Origin: Myxococcales bacterium
GTDB lineage: Bacteria; Myxococcota_A; Polyangia; Haliangiales; Haliangiaceae
DNA: 64,000 nucleotides
Assembly: GCA_028287115.1 (NCBI GenBank)
Contig: JAQBQF010000328.1
Span: forward strand, 19,804-83,803
Reading direction: 5' to 3'
Shown here: positions 1-7,700 of the stretch, piece after piece
How positions within the stretch are numbered: the first letter of the stretch is position 1
How the letters are laid out: each line of letters opens with the position of its first letter
Position numbers and translations under genes: made by a program
Notes under the pieces: model-generated
What the model saw: the letters and a program-made list of their open reading frames with translations, nothing else
What the model was told of the DNA's origin: nothing
The model's database searches: none

Positions 1-89
1 GAGCTCCTCCGCGTGCCGCGGCGTTCGATGACGGTGCGGCCACGCGCATCGAGGAGTTGCTGAACCTGCTTGGGCTTGGGGGCCGCCAC
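1..89 (-). CDS. 5' end of an unidentified gene running off the window
   Basis: A GTG at 89 opens a frame that stays open to the window edge. It encodes 29 residues beginning MAAPKPKQVQQLLDARGR, rich in Lys and Arg. It begins 27 bases after the stop of the HtrA-like protease at 117, on the same strand, so it is probably the third gene of that operon. There is too little sequence to assign a family. No clear Shine-Dalgarno sequence is visible, and the start is chosen only because the frame is open and the spacing is operon-like. Confidence 0.4.
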   Translation of the reverse strand, partial: MAAPKPKQVQQLLDARGRTVIERRGTRRS

Positions 90-116
90 GGCTGGCACTC
101 TATATCGAGATCGCGG

Positions 117-1103
117 TCAGGACGCCCAGGCGGGCGTGATCACGAGATCGATTCGCTGGCCACGGCGGATCACACCCATTCGCGCCGTTTGCGCCGCGGG
201 CCAGTTGCGAAGCACGCGATGCAGATCGTCGACGCTCTCGATCGCGTGCTCGCCGAACTTGACGAGCAAGTCACCATCCGCCATCCCTGCCTTTGCCGCT
301 GGGCTGCCCGCCTCGACGGACTGGATCTCGACGGCCGCCGCACCGAGCCCGTGGTGATAGGCCAGCCGCCGATCGAGGGGCCGGCGCATCGCACCGACGC
401 CGAGCCATGCACGGCGAACGCGGCCGTGTTGCAACAGCTGACCGAGCACCCAGGCGGCGGTCTCGACTGCGATCGCAAAGCCGAGACCTTGCGAACGCGC
501 GATGATCGCGGTGTTGACGCCGAGCACGCGCCCCGCCGTATCGAGCAGCGGGCCGCCGGAATTACCCGGGTTGAGCGGCGCGGTGTGCTGGATGACGCCG
601 TCGATCAATCGATTGCCTTTGCCGCGCAAGCTGCGTCCGAGAGCCGAGACGACGCCGGTCGACACCGTCGACTCGAAGCCGAGCGGATTGCCGATCGCGA
701 CGGCGAGCTGACCGACACGAGGTGCGATCGCGCCGTCGACCGGCAGATACGGCACGGGCTGACCAGCCGCGGCGAGTGCGCCGGCCTCGACTCGCACGAG
801 CGCGAGATCGGTCGCCGGATCATCACCCATCACCTGCCCCTCGGCGATCTCGCCCGCCGGCGTGCGAACCCGGATCTGTCGCCCCGATGCGACGACGTGG
901 CTGTTCGTCATCACGTAACCATCGGGTGTGACCGCGAATCCCGAACCGGCACCGGCAGGGCCACGCTTCGAGCCAACCTCGAGGCTGACGACGGCGGGGC
1001 CGGCTTTCTCGACGACGCCGATCACCGCTCGCGAATACGCATCGAGCAGCTCTCCATCATTCGGGGTGGCAGGCGCAGGTGCCATCGCCACCGCGGCCGT
1101 CAC
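117..1103 (-). CDS. HtrA/DegP-like S1C serine protease with C-terminal PDZ domain
   Basis: This is a 328-residue trypsin-like protease of the HtrA family, which cleaves misfolded or regulatory envelope proteins. The triad is intact: His69 in TNSHVV, Asp99 in DPATDLALV and Ser182 in GNSGGP. A single PDZ domain occupies roughly residues 235-325. No convincing signal peptide is seen (the N-terminus is Ala/Pro-rich), so the compartment is uncertain. The GTG start at 1103 overlaps the stop of the upstream pseudoprotease by four bases (GTGA), indicating translational coupling. At 328 residues it resembles single-PDZ DegS-like members more than double-PDZ DegP. The family call is firm; substrate and location are unknown. 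Confidence 0.88.
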   Translation of the reverse strand: MTAAVAMAPAPATPNDGELLDAYSRAVIGVVEKAGPAVVSLEVGSKRGPAGAGSGFAVTPDGYVMTNSHVVASGRQIRVRTPAGEIAEGQVMGDDPATDLALVRVEAGALAAAGQPVPYLPVDGAIAPRVGQLAVAIGNPLGFESTVSTGVVSALGRSLRGKGNRLIDGVIQHTAPLNPGNSGGPLLDTAGRVLGVNTAIIARSQGLGFAIAVETAAWVLGQLLQHGRVRRAWLGVGAMRRPLDRRLAYHHGLGAAAVEIQSVEAGSPAAKAGMADGDLLVKFGEHAIESVDDLHRVLRNWPAAQTARMGVIRRGQRIDLVITPAWAS

Positions 1104-2008
1104 GGCCGGCTCCCGAGCGTCGCTTGCAGCTCGAGCTTCGCGCCGCCGCGCAGCAGCACGATCTTCACGGCCTGCCCCGGCCTGTCGCCGAGTGCGGTGC
1201 GCAGGCTATCTGGATCGGTGACGGCGTCTCCATCGAGCTCGACCAGGATGTCACCGACGAGAATTCCTGCGGTCGAGGCCGGTCCACCCTCGTCGATGCT
1301 CGCGACGAGTGCGCCGGCATCGCGACCCGCGAGCTGTGCAAGCTGCGGCGAGAGCGCGGCCGGATACGCGCCGACACCGAGGTAGCCGCGGCGAATCCCG
1401 CCGTGCTTGACGAGCTCGTCGACCACGCGGCGCAGCGTGATCGTCGGAATCGCGAGATCCGAGCCCTTGATCAAGGTTCGCGTGTTCATGCCGATCACGG
1501 CGCCGTCGGAAGCGACGAGAGGCCCGCCCGCGAAGCCGCGTGGAATCTGCCGATCCGACTCGACGTAGCGCTCGAGCCGGCCACCCCAGGGCGTGCGCAC
1601 TTCTGGACCGAGCACGCCGATCGCGCGGAGCGAGGCGCGCGCGCTGCGTCCAGGTCGACCGATCGCCAGCGCGAGGTTGCCGACCGCGAGGCCATCGATG
1701 TCTCGGAGCTTGGCCGGTGTGAGCCCGCCGCCAGAAACTCGGAGCACCGCTACATCCGTGCCTGGATCCCTGCCGATCACATCGGCTTCACGGTGGTCGA
1801 GACTTCCGTCCGCCTGGGGGATGCCTATCTTGGTCCGGTCGGGAGTATGAAAGCTCGAAGTCATGACCAGATCCTCGGAGTAGGCGATTCCCGTACCGCC
1901 ACTTCCGTGTCCGCGCGCGATGTGAATGACCGCTGGTGCGGCCGCTGCGACGGCGGCTGCGAGAGCATGGTCGAGGGCTTGAAAAACGTTGTGTGCTGGC
2001 TGCGCCAT
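1100..2008 (-). CDS. HtrA-like protein with degenerate active site (pseudoprotease)
   Basis: This is a 302-residue S1C-fold protein with a C-terminal PDZ domain, coupled to the active paralogue downstream. The start is placed at the ATG at 2008 because AGGAG lies about seven bases upstream; the frame is open further but the extra 42 residues look unlike the family. The catalytic Ser is Ala160 (GFAGGP in place of GNSGGP). The His position reads VMTSSFH, with Phe where His is expected and His one residue later. Asp85 (DPGTDVAVL) is kept. Proteolysis is therefore unlikely, and the protein may act as a chaperone or as a regulatory or hetero-oligomeric partner of the active protease. That role is inference. 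Confidence 0.8.
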   Translation of the reverse strand: MAQPAHNVFQALDHALAAAVAAAAPAVIHIARGHGSGGTGIAYSEDLVMTSSFHTPDRTKIGIPQADGSLDHREADVIGRDPGTDVAVLRVSGGGLTPAKLRDIDGLAVGNLALAIGRPGRSARASLRAIGVLGPEVRTPWGGRLERYVESDRQIPRGFAGGPLVASDGAVIGMNTRTLIKGSDLAIPTITLRRVVDELVKHGGIRRGYLGVGAYPAALSPQLAQLAGRDAGALVASIDEGGPASTAGILVGDILVELDGDAVTDPDSLRTALGDRPGQAVKIVLLRGGAKLELQATLGSRP

Positions 2009-2224
2009 GAGGGTGCTCCTGGAAGGTCTCCAGAACACCCTGCATCGAGTCGCGCTGCTCGTACATCCGCTGTTCGTGGAGGTCCGCGGCGGAAAACTGG
2101 CTAGGCGAACACTGTGTTGCGCTGTGATCCCCACGGTCTCCCTGCCTGTCCGGGCAGGGTTGACCTGGACACTTTACGTGACCATGTTGCCCACACGGCT
2201 ATTCGCGTAGCCGTGGAGAAACCA
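2009..2224. promoter_or_regulatory. divergent intergenic region between protease operon and LuxR regulator
   Basis: These 216 bases separate the protease operon start (minus strand) from the LuxR-type gene start (plus strand), so both promoters should lie here. A TTGACC hexamer is seen near 2160, but I cannot pair it convincingly with a -10 element. No clear operator was found. Confidence 0.35.
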
Positions 2225-2854
2225 ATGACCCGCAATCCACAACTGCCCATTCAATCGGTCACGGACCCGATCAAGGTCGCGCTGCTGACCGACGATCCGT
2301 TGCTGCGCGCAGGATTGTCTAGCTTGCTCGCGCAAGTGGGCACGATCAACATCGTCGATCGCGATGCCGCCGAGGTGGCGTTGTGGGATGCAGGCATCGA
2401 CGGCGAGAAGACGATGAGCAAGCTCACCGAGCTTCGGGCGCTTCAGATGCCAGCGGTCGCGGTCGTCCGTGATCAGTCGGAGGTCGGCCCTGCCCTCGCG
2501 GCCGGTGCACGCGGCGTCGTGCTGCGCGACCAAGTCGGCCCCGGTATTCACGCGGCGCTAGCGGCGGTTCGCAGCGGCCTCACGGTCATAGACTCGGCGC
2601 TCGCCGACAGTCTGCTTCCCGCATCGCAGGTGCGAACCACGAACGGCAAAGGCCGCGGCGAGCTCACCGAGCGCGAGAAGCAAGTGGTCCAGCTGCTGTC
2701 CGAGGGATTGTCGAACAAGCTGATCGCGGATCGCCTTGGCATCAGCGATCACACGGCGAAGTTCCACGTCAACGGTGTGATGATGAAGCTCGGCGCTTCG
2801 ACGCGGACCGAGGCCGTTGTCGAGGCGATGCGCCGCGGGTTGATTCGACTCTAG
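2225..2854 (+). CDS. LuxR/NarL-type regulator with atypical receiver domain
   Basis: This is a 209-residue DNA-binding regulator. The start is set at the ATG at 2225, preceded by GGAGAAA; an upstream in-frame ATG at 2114 lacks support. Residues about 17-125 resemble a receiver domain. The acidic pair TDD (23-24) is present and Asp55 (VALWDAG) fits the phosphoacceptor. The segment between them is about a dozen residues shorter than in NarL, and the conserved Lys of the KD motif is Arg (VVLRDQ). The C-terminal LuxR helix-turn-helix begins at LTEREKQVVQLL and is canonical. It may respond to something other than a standard phosphorelay. It has no kinase neighbour and converges on the alkyltransferase-like gene. 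Confidence 0.8.
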   Translation: MTRNPQLPIQSVTDPIKVALLTDDPLLRAGLSSLLAQVGTINIVDRDAAEVALWDAGIDGEKTMSKLTELRALQMPAVAVVRDQSEVGPALAAGARGVVLRDQVGPGIHAALAAVRSGLTVIDSALADSLLPASQVRTTNGKGRGELTEREKQVVQLLSEGLSNKLIADRLGISDHTAKFHVNGVMMKLGASTRTEAVVEAMRRGLIRL

Positions 2855-3209
2855 GCCTGACTCTCGTCTCGACCGGCAACCAGCCGTAGACGTCGAGCGC
2901 GATCAGGCCGGTGTCGCCGATCGTGACGCGTTCGGCCTCGAGCAGCTTGCGCTGGATCGCGGCGCCGACGGGATCGTGAATCGCGATCCGACCGCAGAGC
3001 TTTCCGGATTTTCCGATCACGCGTTGCCATGGCAGCGCGTCGCCCGGCTTGCTCGTCTTCAGCGCCGCCGCCGCGACGCGTGCGCCGCCCGGAATGCCGG
3101 CGAGCTCGGCGACCTGCCCGTAGGTCGCGACATGGCCGCGCGGGATCTTGCGGATCACCGCGTGGATTCGCTTGAACAGCTCGAGCAGGTGCTCGCGATC
3201 GCCCGACAT
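2769..3209 (-). CDS. alkyltransferase-like (ATL) protein of the MGMT fold
   Basis: This is a 146-residue protein with the O6-alkylguanine-DNA alkyltransferase DNA-binding domain (motifs GHVATYGQVAELAG and LPWQRVIG). The active-site Cys of the PCHRV motif is Trp61 (PWQRV), the hallmark of ATL proteins, which bind O6-alkylguanine and hand it to nucleotide excision repair rather than removing the alkyl group. The core ends near residue 117. About 28 further Arg/Ser-rich residues follow and lie antisense to the 3' end of the LuxR gene (86-base convergent overlap), so that tail may be a by-product of a missing stop codon rather than a domain. The ATL call is firm. Confidence 0.85.
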   Translation of the reverse strand: MSGDREHLLELFKRIHAVIRKIPRGHVATYGQVAELAGIPGGARVAAAALKTSKPGDALPWQRVIGKSGKLCGRIAIHDPVGAAIQRKLLEAERVTIGDTGLIALDVYGWLPVETRVRPRVESTRGASPRQRPRSASKRRASSSHR

Positions 3210-3283
3210 TGCCGCACGCTACGAAGATCCACGCGGAACCGCAACGAGGCGGTGGTGGAACACGTGCATCTGTCCCGCTCGTT

Positions 3284-3443
3284 GCGGCTTTGCGTCTTTG
3301 CGGTTCCGGTTCTGGTTCTGCTCCGCAATTCAGTGCGCGACCGAGTCGCACCTACCGGATCGGAACCGCAAAGACGCGCAGTTCAGTGCGCGACCGCGCG
3401 GCCAGACCCAGAGCGGAACCGCAAAGGCACGAAGACGCAAAGG
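3284..3443. repeat. cluster of CCGCAAAG-type direct and inverted repeats
   Basis: A 16-base arm at 3292-3307 is the exact reverse complement of 3362-3377 (GGAACCGCAAAGACGC). A third related copy lies at 3415-3443. A 20-base direct repeat (19/20) occurs at 3324-3343 and 3377-3396. This noncoding stretch lies between the ATL gene and the MoaD-MoaE gene. A related but more GC-rich pair occurs near 59.9-60.0 kb in this window, suggesting a dispersed repeat family. Confidence 0.7.
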
Positions 3444-3475
3444 TCAGAACCGACAAATGATATCGTCTGGCCGCG

Positions 3476-4138
3476 ATGCGGATCTCTGTCCTCTACTTTG
3501 CGGTGTTTCGGGAACGCATCGGTCGCGATCAAGACACCTTGGAGATCGCGGAAGGCTCGACCGTCGCGCATGCGATCGAGGTGCTCGCGACGCAGCAGGC
3601 CGCGATCGCAATGCTGCGTGGCCGGTTTCGCGTGGCGGTCAATCAAGACTTCGTCGACGAGATGCAGGTCCTTGCCGACGGCGACGAACTCGCGCTGATT
3701 CCACCGGTTGCCGGCGGTTCGTGCCGGCATGTCGTGCTCACCGGCAACACGCTGTCACTCGATCGCTGCATCGCAGCGGTCCGGGGCGAAGGCATGGGCG
3801 GCATCGTGACGTTCACGGGCATGGTGCGGCTGCATAGCGATGGCGCGACGATCGATCACCTCGAGTACGAGGCGTACGCGCCGATGGCGACCAAGGTGAT
3901 GACCCAGCTCTGCGACGAGATCGAAGCCGAGATTCTGGGGACGCGCGTTGCCGTCGAGCACCGGATCGGGCGTCTCGGGATCGGCGACATCGCGGTCGTG
4001 ATCGCAGCGGCGGCGCCGCACCGCGCCGAAGCCTTCACCGCGTGTCGCGCGATGATCGATCGGCTAAAGGACCGCGTCCCGATCTGGAAGAAAGAAGTCG
4101 GCACCGATGGTGCCGAATGGGTCGGACTCGGACCCTAG
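3476..4138 (+). CDS. fused molybdopterin synthase MoaD-MoaE
   Basis: This is a 220-residue fusion of the two molybdopterin synthase subunits, which insert sulfur into precursor Z during molybdenum cofactor synthesis. Residues 1-81 are a MoaD ubiquitin-like domain ending in the Gly80-Gly81 pair (PPVAGG). Residues about 85-220 are MoaE, including the Lys-rich RLKDRVPIWKKE segment. In separate MoaD the terminal Gly must be free to form a thiocarboxylate, so this fusion should need cleavage after Gly81, as reported for mycobacterial MoaX. The ATG at 3476 gives a standard MoaD N-terminus. The stop overlaps the convergent gspN stop. No other Mo-cofactor gene is in the window. Confidence 0.88.
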   Translation: MRISVLYFAVFRERIGRDQDTLEIAEGSTVAHAIEVLATQQAAIAMLRGRFRVAVNQDFVDEMQVLADGDELALIPPVAGGSCRHVVLTGNTLSLDRCIAAVRGEGMGGIVTFTGMVRLHSDGATIDHLEYEAYAPMATKVMTQLCDEIEAEILGTRVAVEHRIGRLGIGDIAVVIAAAAPHRAEAFTACRAMIDRLKDRVPIWKKEVGTDGAEWVGLGP

Positions 4139-5433
4139 CGCGTGTTCGCTGCGCCACCAGCGCCGGCGGTACCGGCACCTTCGGGAGGTGCCGACGGTGG
4201 TGGCGGTTGGATCTCGCCCTCGGTCGCCGGCCGCATGGCGCGAGGAGCGTCGGTCGGCGCGGGCACCGCGGGCGCCGCCGACGGCGGAGGCGGCTGGAGC
4301 GGCGGCGGCTGCGTCGGCGGCGGAATCGGCCGGATCGGCTCGTCGGGCTGCACCGTGAGGTTCGGGCGGCCCGGGGTGCCTCCGAAGTTTTCACCGTTGC
4401 CGGTGCTCGTGCCGGGACCGCACTGCATGTTCAGGCGCTTCATGTCCTTGAACTTGTCGGTGAGCTTGATGTGAAACATCCCGTCGGGCCGGAGCTCGGC
4501 ACCGGTCGTCTGGATCGCGGCGAACGTCTTCGGCTCGCGCTTGAGCAGCGCCTCCGAGCCGCGGAACCGCAAGCAGCCGTTGACGACGCCGTCTCCGAAC
4601 TCGGGGGCGAGCGTCATCGCGTATTCGACCTTGAGATCGCCGTCCAGCGACTTCGCATCGAACCGCGTCACCTCGAGCTTCGCGGGCTTGCTGTCGCCGC
4701 CCGACGGCGTGAGCACCGCCTTCGCGAACAGCGTGTCGATGTTGACCTTGCCGAAGTCGATGCCGTCGCCGACCATCACCTGGTTACGCGAGTTCTTGAG
4801 CAGCGGCTTGAGGCGCGTCTTGCCGTCGCCGAACGTGCAACCCGACGGGCAGCTCAGCTCGACGGAACCTTCGGCCTTCGTCCAGTCCGGACCGACATGC
4901 CCCGCCTTGTTGCGCTCGTTCGGTAGATCGAGATCGACCGAGAACTCGATCTTGCCGGTCATCGGCAGGCCGAGGCCCATGCGGATCGGCAGGCTCGCGC
5001 CGGGCAGATCGGTGCCTTCGGCGTGGACCTTGAAGCCCTTCTTGCCAAACCCGGGCAGCTCGATGCTGCCCTTGATGTGGCCGGCGCCGATCTTTGCATC
5101 GATGCTGACCGATGCCGTGCTGCGCAACAGCGCGAGCAAGCCGAGATCGATCTCGAGCTTCTCGATGTAGAACGTCGTGACTTGCTCGTCTTTGCTGGCG
5201 GCGCGCGTGCGCAGCGTGACCGCCTTGAAGTACACGCGACCCGGCATGAAGCCGCGCTCGACGCTGCCGATCGAGACGTCGTACGAGCCGGAGAGCAGAT
5301 CGACGACCTTGTCCTTCACGCGGTCGTACGGAAACGTCATCTGAAGCGCGAACACGAACACGATCGCCGCGAACACACCGATCGCGAGGTAGCGAAGGCC
5401 CTTACGAGCACGATTGCCTAGCTGAAGCGCCAC
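4135..5433 (-). CDS. gspN: type II secretion system protein GspN
   Basis: This is a 432-residue inner-membrane protein and the last gene of the T2SS operon. One transmembrane helix lies near residues 13-33, followed by a large periplasmic domain, as in GspN. The last roughly 90 residues are a Pro/Ala-rich low-complexity tail (runs of PPPP) of unknown role, longer than in typical GspN. The start lies two bases after the gspM stop, supporting co-translation. The assignment rests on position, length, topology and faint family resemblance rather than strong motifs. Confidence 0.8.
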   Translation of the reverse strand: MALQLGNRARKGLRYLAIGVFAAIVFVFALQMTFPYDRVKDKVVDLLSGSYDVSIGSVERGFMPGRVYFKAVTLRTRAASKDEQVTTFYIEKLEIDLGLLALLRSTASVSIDAKIGAGHIKGSIELPGFGKKGFKVHAEGTDLPGASLPIRMGLGLPMTGKIEFSVDLDLPNERNKAGHVGPDWTKAEGSVELSCPSGCTFGDGKTRLKPLLKNSRNQVMVGDGIDFGKVNIDTLFAKAVLTPSGGDSKPAKLEVTRFDAKSLDGDLKVEYAMTLAPEFGDGVVNGCLRFRGSEALLKREPKTFAAIQTTGAELRPDGMFHIKLTDKFKDMKRLNMQCGPGTSTGNGENFGGTPGRPNLTVQPDEPIRPIPPPTQPPPLQPPPPSAAPAVPAPTDAPRAMRPATEGEIQPPPPSAPPEGAGTAGAGGAANTR

Positions 5434-5435
5434 GG

Positions 5436-6032
5436 TCAGCCACCCTTCTTGTCGGTCGCGCCGCCCGAGCCCGTCGCCTCACCCTTGGGCGGCGGCTCCT
5501 TGGAGTACGTCGAGACCTCGATCGTGACGTCGATCTTGTCCTTGTCGCGGAAGTCGCGGCGCAGCTCGAGACGGGTCACGGCAACGACCCGACTGCCCGT
5601 CTCGACCTCCATCAAGAAGTCCTTGAGCTGCGTGATCGTCAGGTTGTCGAGCGACGCCGAAACCGAGTTCGTGACGAAGCCGTTGCGGGTCTGCGGCGGA
5701 TGCGGCGTCGTGCTCTTGAGCGGGAACTTGGCTTTCTGAGCGGCCTTGTCGAGGTACGTGTCGAGGCTGAGCGGCTCCGTGCCCATTGTCTGGACGACGT
5801 CATCGACTTGTTCGTGCGTCTGACCTCGCGCGCGCAGATCAACGAGGACATCGAGCGCCTTGCGAGCGCGGTCGTTCTGATGCTCCATCGCATCGAGTCC
5901 GTCGTGGATCGCCAGGCCGAGCCAGATCGCGAGCACGATCGGTGCTGCGATCGCGCCGATCACGACCAGCCGCCGCTCGCGCGGGGAGATCCGGTCCCAA
6001 AAATCTCGTGCTCGTTCTGTTATCGCGGACAT
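5436..6032 (-). CDS. gspM: type II secretion system protein GspM
   Basis: This is a 198-residue bitopic protein: a short cytoplasmic segment (ISPRERRLV), a transmembrane helix at about residues 22-42, a coiled segment and a small periplasmic ferredoxin-like domain. The ISPRER motif before the helix is typical of GspM/PilO-like assembly-platform proteins, where GspM pairs with GspL. It sits seven bases after gspL and two before gspN. The C-terminus is Gly/Lys-rich. Confidence 0.86.
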   Translation of the reverse strand: MSAITERARDFWDRISPRERRLVVIGAIAAPIVLAIWLGLAIHDGLDAMEHQNDRARKALDVLVDLRARGQTHEQVDDVVQTMGTEPLSLDTYLDKAAQKAKFPLKSTTPHPPQTRNGFVTNSVSASLDNLTITQLKDFLMEVETGSRVVAVTRLELRRDFRDKDKIDVTIEVSTYSKEPPPKGEATGSGGATDKKGG

Positions 6033-6039
6033 GACGACC

Positions 6040-7698
6040 TCACATGCACGGAGCGTTGATGGTGAGCCGGAACTTCTTGACGCCGTTCTCGCCGGTGTCC
6101 GTCGGTCCGCGCGTGACGTCCCTGAAGCAGTCGATCTTCTTGAGCTCGGTCACGAGCAGATCGATCTCTTCAGGGGTCTTTGCCGTGCCTTGGATATCGA
6201 CCTTCTGATCGTCGATGTTGAGCGTGCCGATATCGAGCGTGACCTTGTCCTTGGGCGGAATGTGCGAATTGATCTCGAGGAGGACGTCGTACGCGGTCAT
6301 CTTCGGAAGCGGCGAGATCGCCGCGACACCGCCGGGCCCGGTCGACGACAACACGTCTTCAGGTGACTTCGGCGCGCCGAACATCTCCTGCGTCTCGGTC
6401 GCGAGTCGCGTTGTCAGCGTCGCCCGCGCCTTCTTCAGGCGATACAGATCGGCGTAGGCGCTCCCCGCGGCGAACGCCGCCATCACGAGGAGTGCGGCGC
6501 CGAGGGGAACTGCCTTCGCGCGCAAGAACGACAGGTCGACGCGCACCGCGAGCGTCCCGGACCGCAGATCGAATTGCGGGCGACCACCCGCTGCATCGTA
6601 GGCCATGCCGACGGTCATCGCGGCCGAGTCGATCGGAAGGTTCGCCGCGGCCTCGGCGCCGATCTTCGGTCCTGCAAGCGCGCCGATGTCATCGGAGGTC
6701 AACCGCCACGATGGAATGCCGAGGTGCTCGGTGAGAAACGATCCGATGCCACGCAGCCGCGAGCCACCGCCGACGAGCAGCGCTGCGAGCGGCGCGAAGC
6801 CGGTGCGTGCGCGACAAGCCGCGAGCGTCTGGCGCAGATCGCGGGCGAACGGCGTCAGCTCGGTCACCGTGACCTGGTGAATCCTGGCCCACGCCTCGGA
6901 GGTCGCGGGCTCGGTCTGCGAAGCGACGAACCCGTCGGAGTGCTTCGCGCGCTCCGCGTCTTCGTACGAGAGATGTTTCCAATGCCGCGCGATCGCTTCG
7001 GTGACCTGCTTGCCGGCGCGCGCGATGCTGCGGCTGAACACGGCTTTGCCTTGATGCACGACCACGACATCGGTTCGCTCGTGGCCGATGTCGATCACGG
7101 CGACCGGGCCGTCGGTCCGCGCCTTCATCAGCGAAGGCGTATGGGTCACGAGCCGGATCGCCGCGCCCGCGCATGCGAGCACGCCGCGTGGATCGAAGCC
7201 GCATTGCACGCCGAACGCGATCAGCTGCTCCGCGCGATCACGGCGCATCGCGTACGACAGCACGCGCATGCCTTCGGCCGGCGCCGCGACGCGCCCGCGC
7301 ACCGGATCACCCGGCAACACGCCTCCCGCGTCAGGCGGCAATGGAATCGGCTCGAAGCAATACACCATGTCCTCGAGATCGACCGGGACCACCCCTTCGA
7401 GCTCGCCACCGACGGCTTTTTCGAGCTCGGTGCGGCGTAGGCTCTTGAAGCCGAACTCGAGGACCTGCGTGAACACCTGGTCGCCGTAGACCCCGATGTA
7501 GCCGGTCTCGCCGCGGAGCCGCAGCTCGTCGATCATCTGGATCAGCGTCTGCTTCGCGCGTTGTTCGGCCGGTTGATCGCCCGGAGGCACGAGCCGCTCG
7601 ACGACGTTGATCAGCGTCGCGCCGCGAATGCCGGGACTCGCGATCGCGAGCTTCACGCTCCACGCGCCTAGATCGACGGTAAATACCCGTGACGCCAT
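6040..7698 (-). CDS. gspL: type II secretion system protein GspL
   Basis: This is a 552-residue assembly-platform subunit that links the GspE ATPase to the inner membrane. The N-terminal actin-like (PilM-type) cytoplasmic domain starts FTVDLGAWSVKLAIA and contains AVIDIGHERTDVVVV. A transmembrane helix lies near residue 420, followed by a periplasmic ferredoxin-like domain. The start at 7698 is chosen because GAGGGAAG precedes it and the frame begins with the usual motif; upstream in-frame sequence is shadow coding inside gspK. The gap from the gspK stop is two bases. Confidence 0.88.
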   Translation of the reverse strand: MASRVFTVDLGAWSVKLAIASPGIRGATLINVVERLVPPGDQPAEQRAKQTLIQMIDELRLRGETGYIGVYGDQVFTQVLEFGFKSLRRTELEKAVGGELEGVVPVDLEDMVYCFEPIPLPPDAGGVLPGDPVRGRVAAPAEGMRVLSYAMRRDRAEQLIAFGVQCGFDPRGVLACAGAAIRLVTHTPSLMKARTDGPVAVIDIGHERTDVVVVHQGKAVFSRSIARAGKQVTEAIARHWKHLSYEDAERAKHSDGFVASQTEPATSEAWARIHQVTVTELTPFARDLRQTLAACRARTGFAPLAALLVGGGSRLRGIGSFLTEHLGIPSWRLTSDDIGALAGPKIGAEAAANLPIDSAAMTVGMAYDAAGGRPQFDLRSGTLAVRVDLSFLRAKAVPLGAALLVMAAFAAGSAYADLYRLKKARATLTTRLATETQEMFGAPKSPEDVLSSTGPGGVAAISPLPKMTAYDVLLEINSHIPPKDKVTLDIGTLNIDDQKVDIQGTAKTPEEIDLLVTELKKIDCFRDVTRGPTDTGENGVKKFRLTINAPCM

Positions 7699-7700
7699 GA

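Noticed and set aside
2114..2224. Upstream start for the LuxR-type regulator
   Set aside because: Extra residues do not fit the receiver fold; the ATG at 2225 has a good ribosome-binding site.
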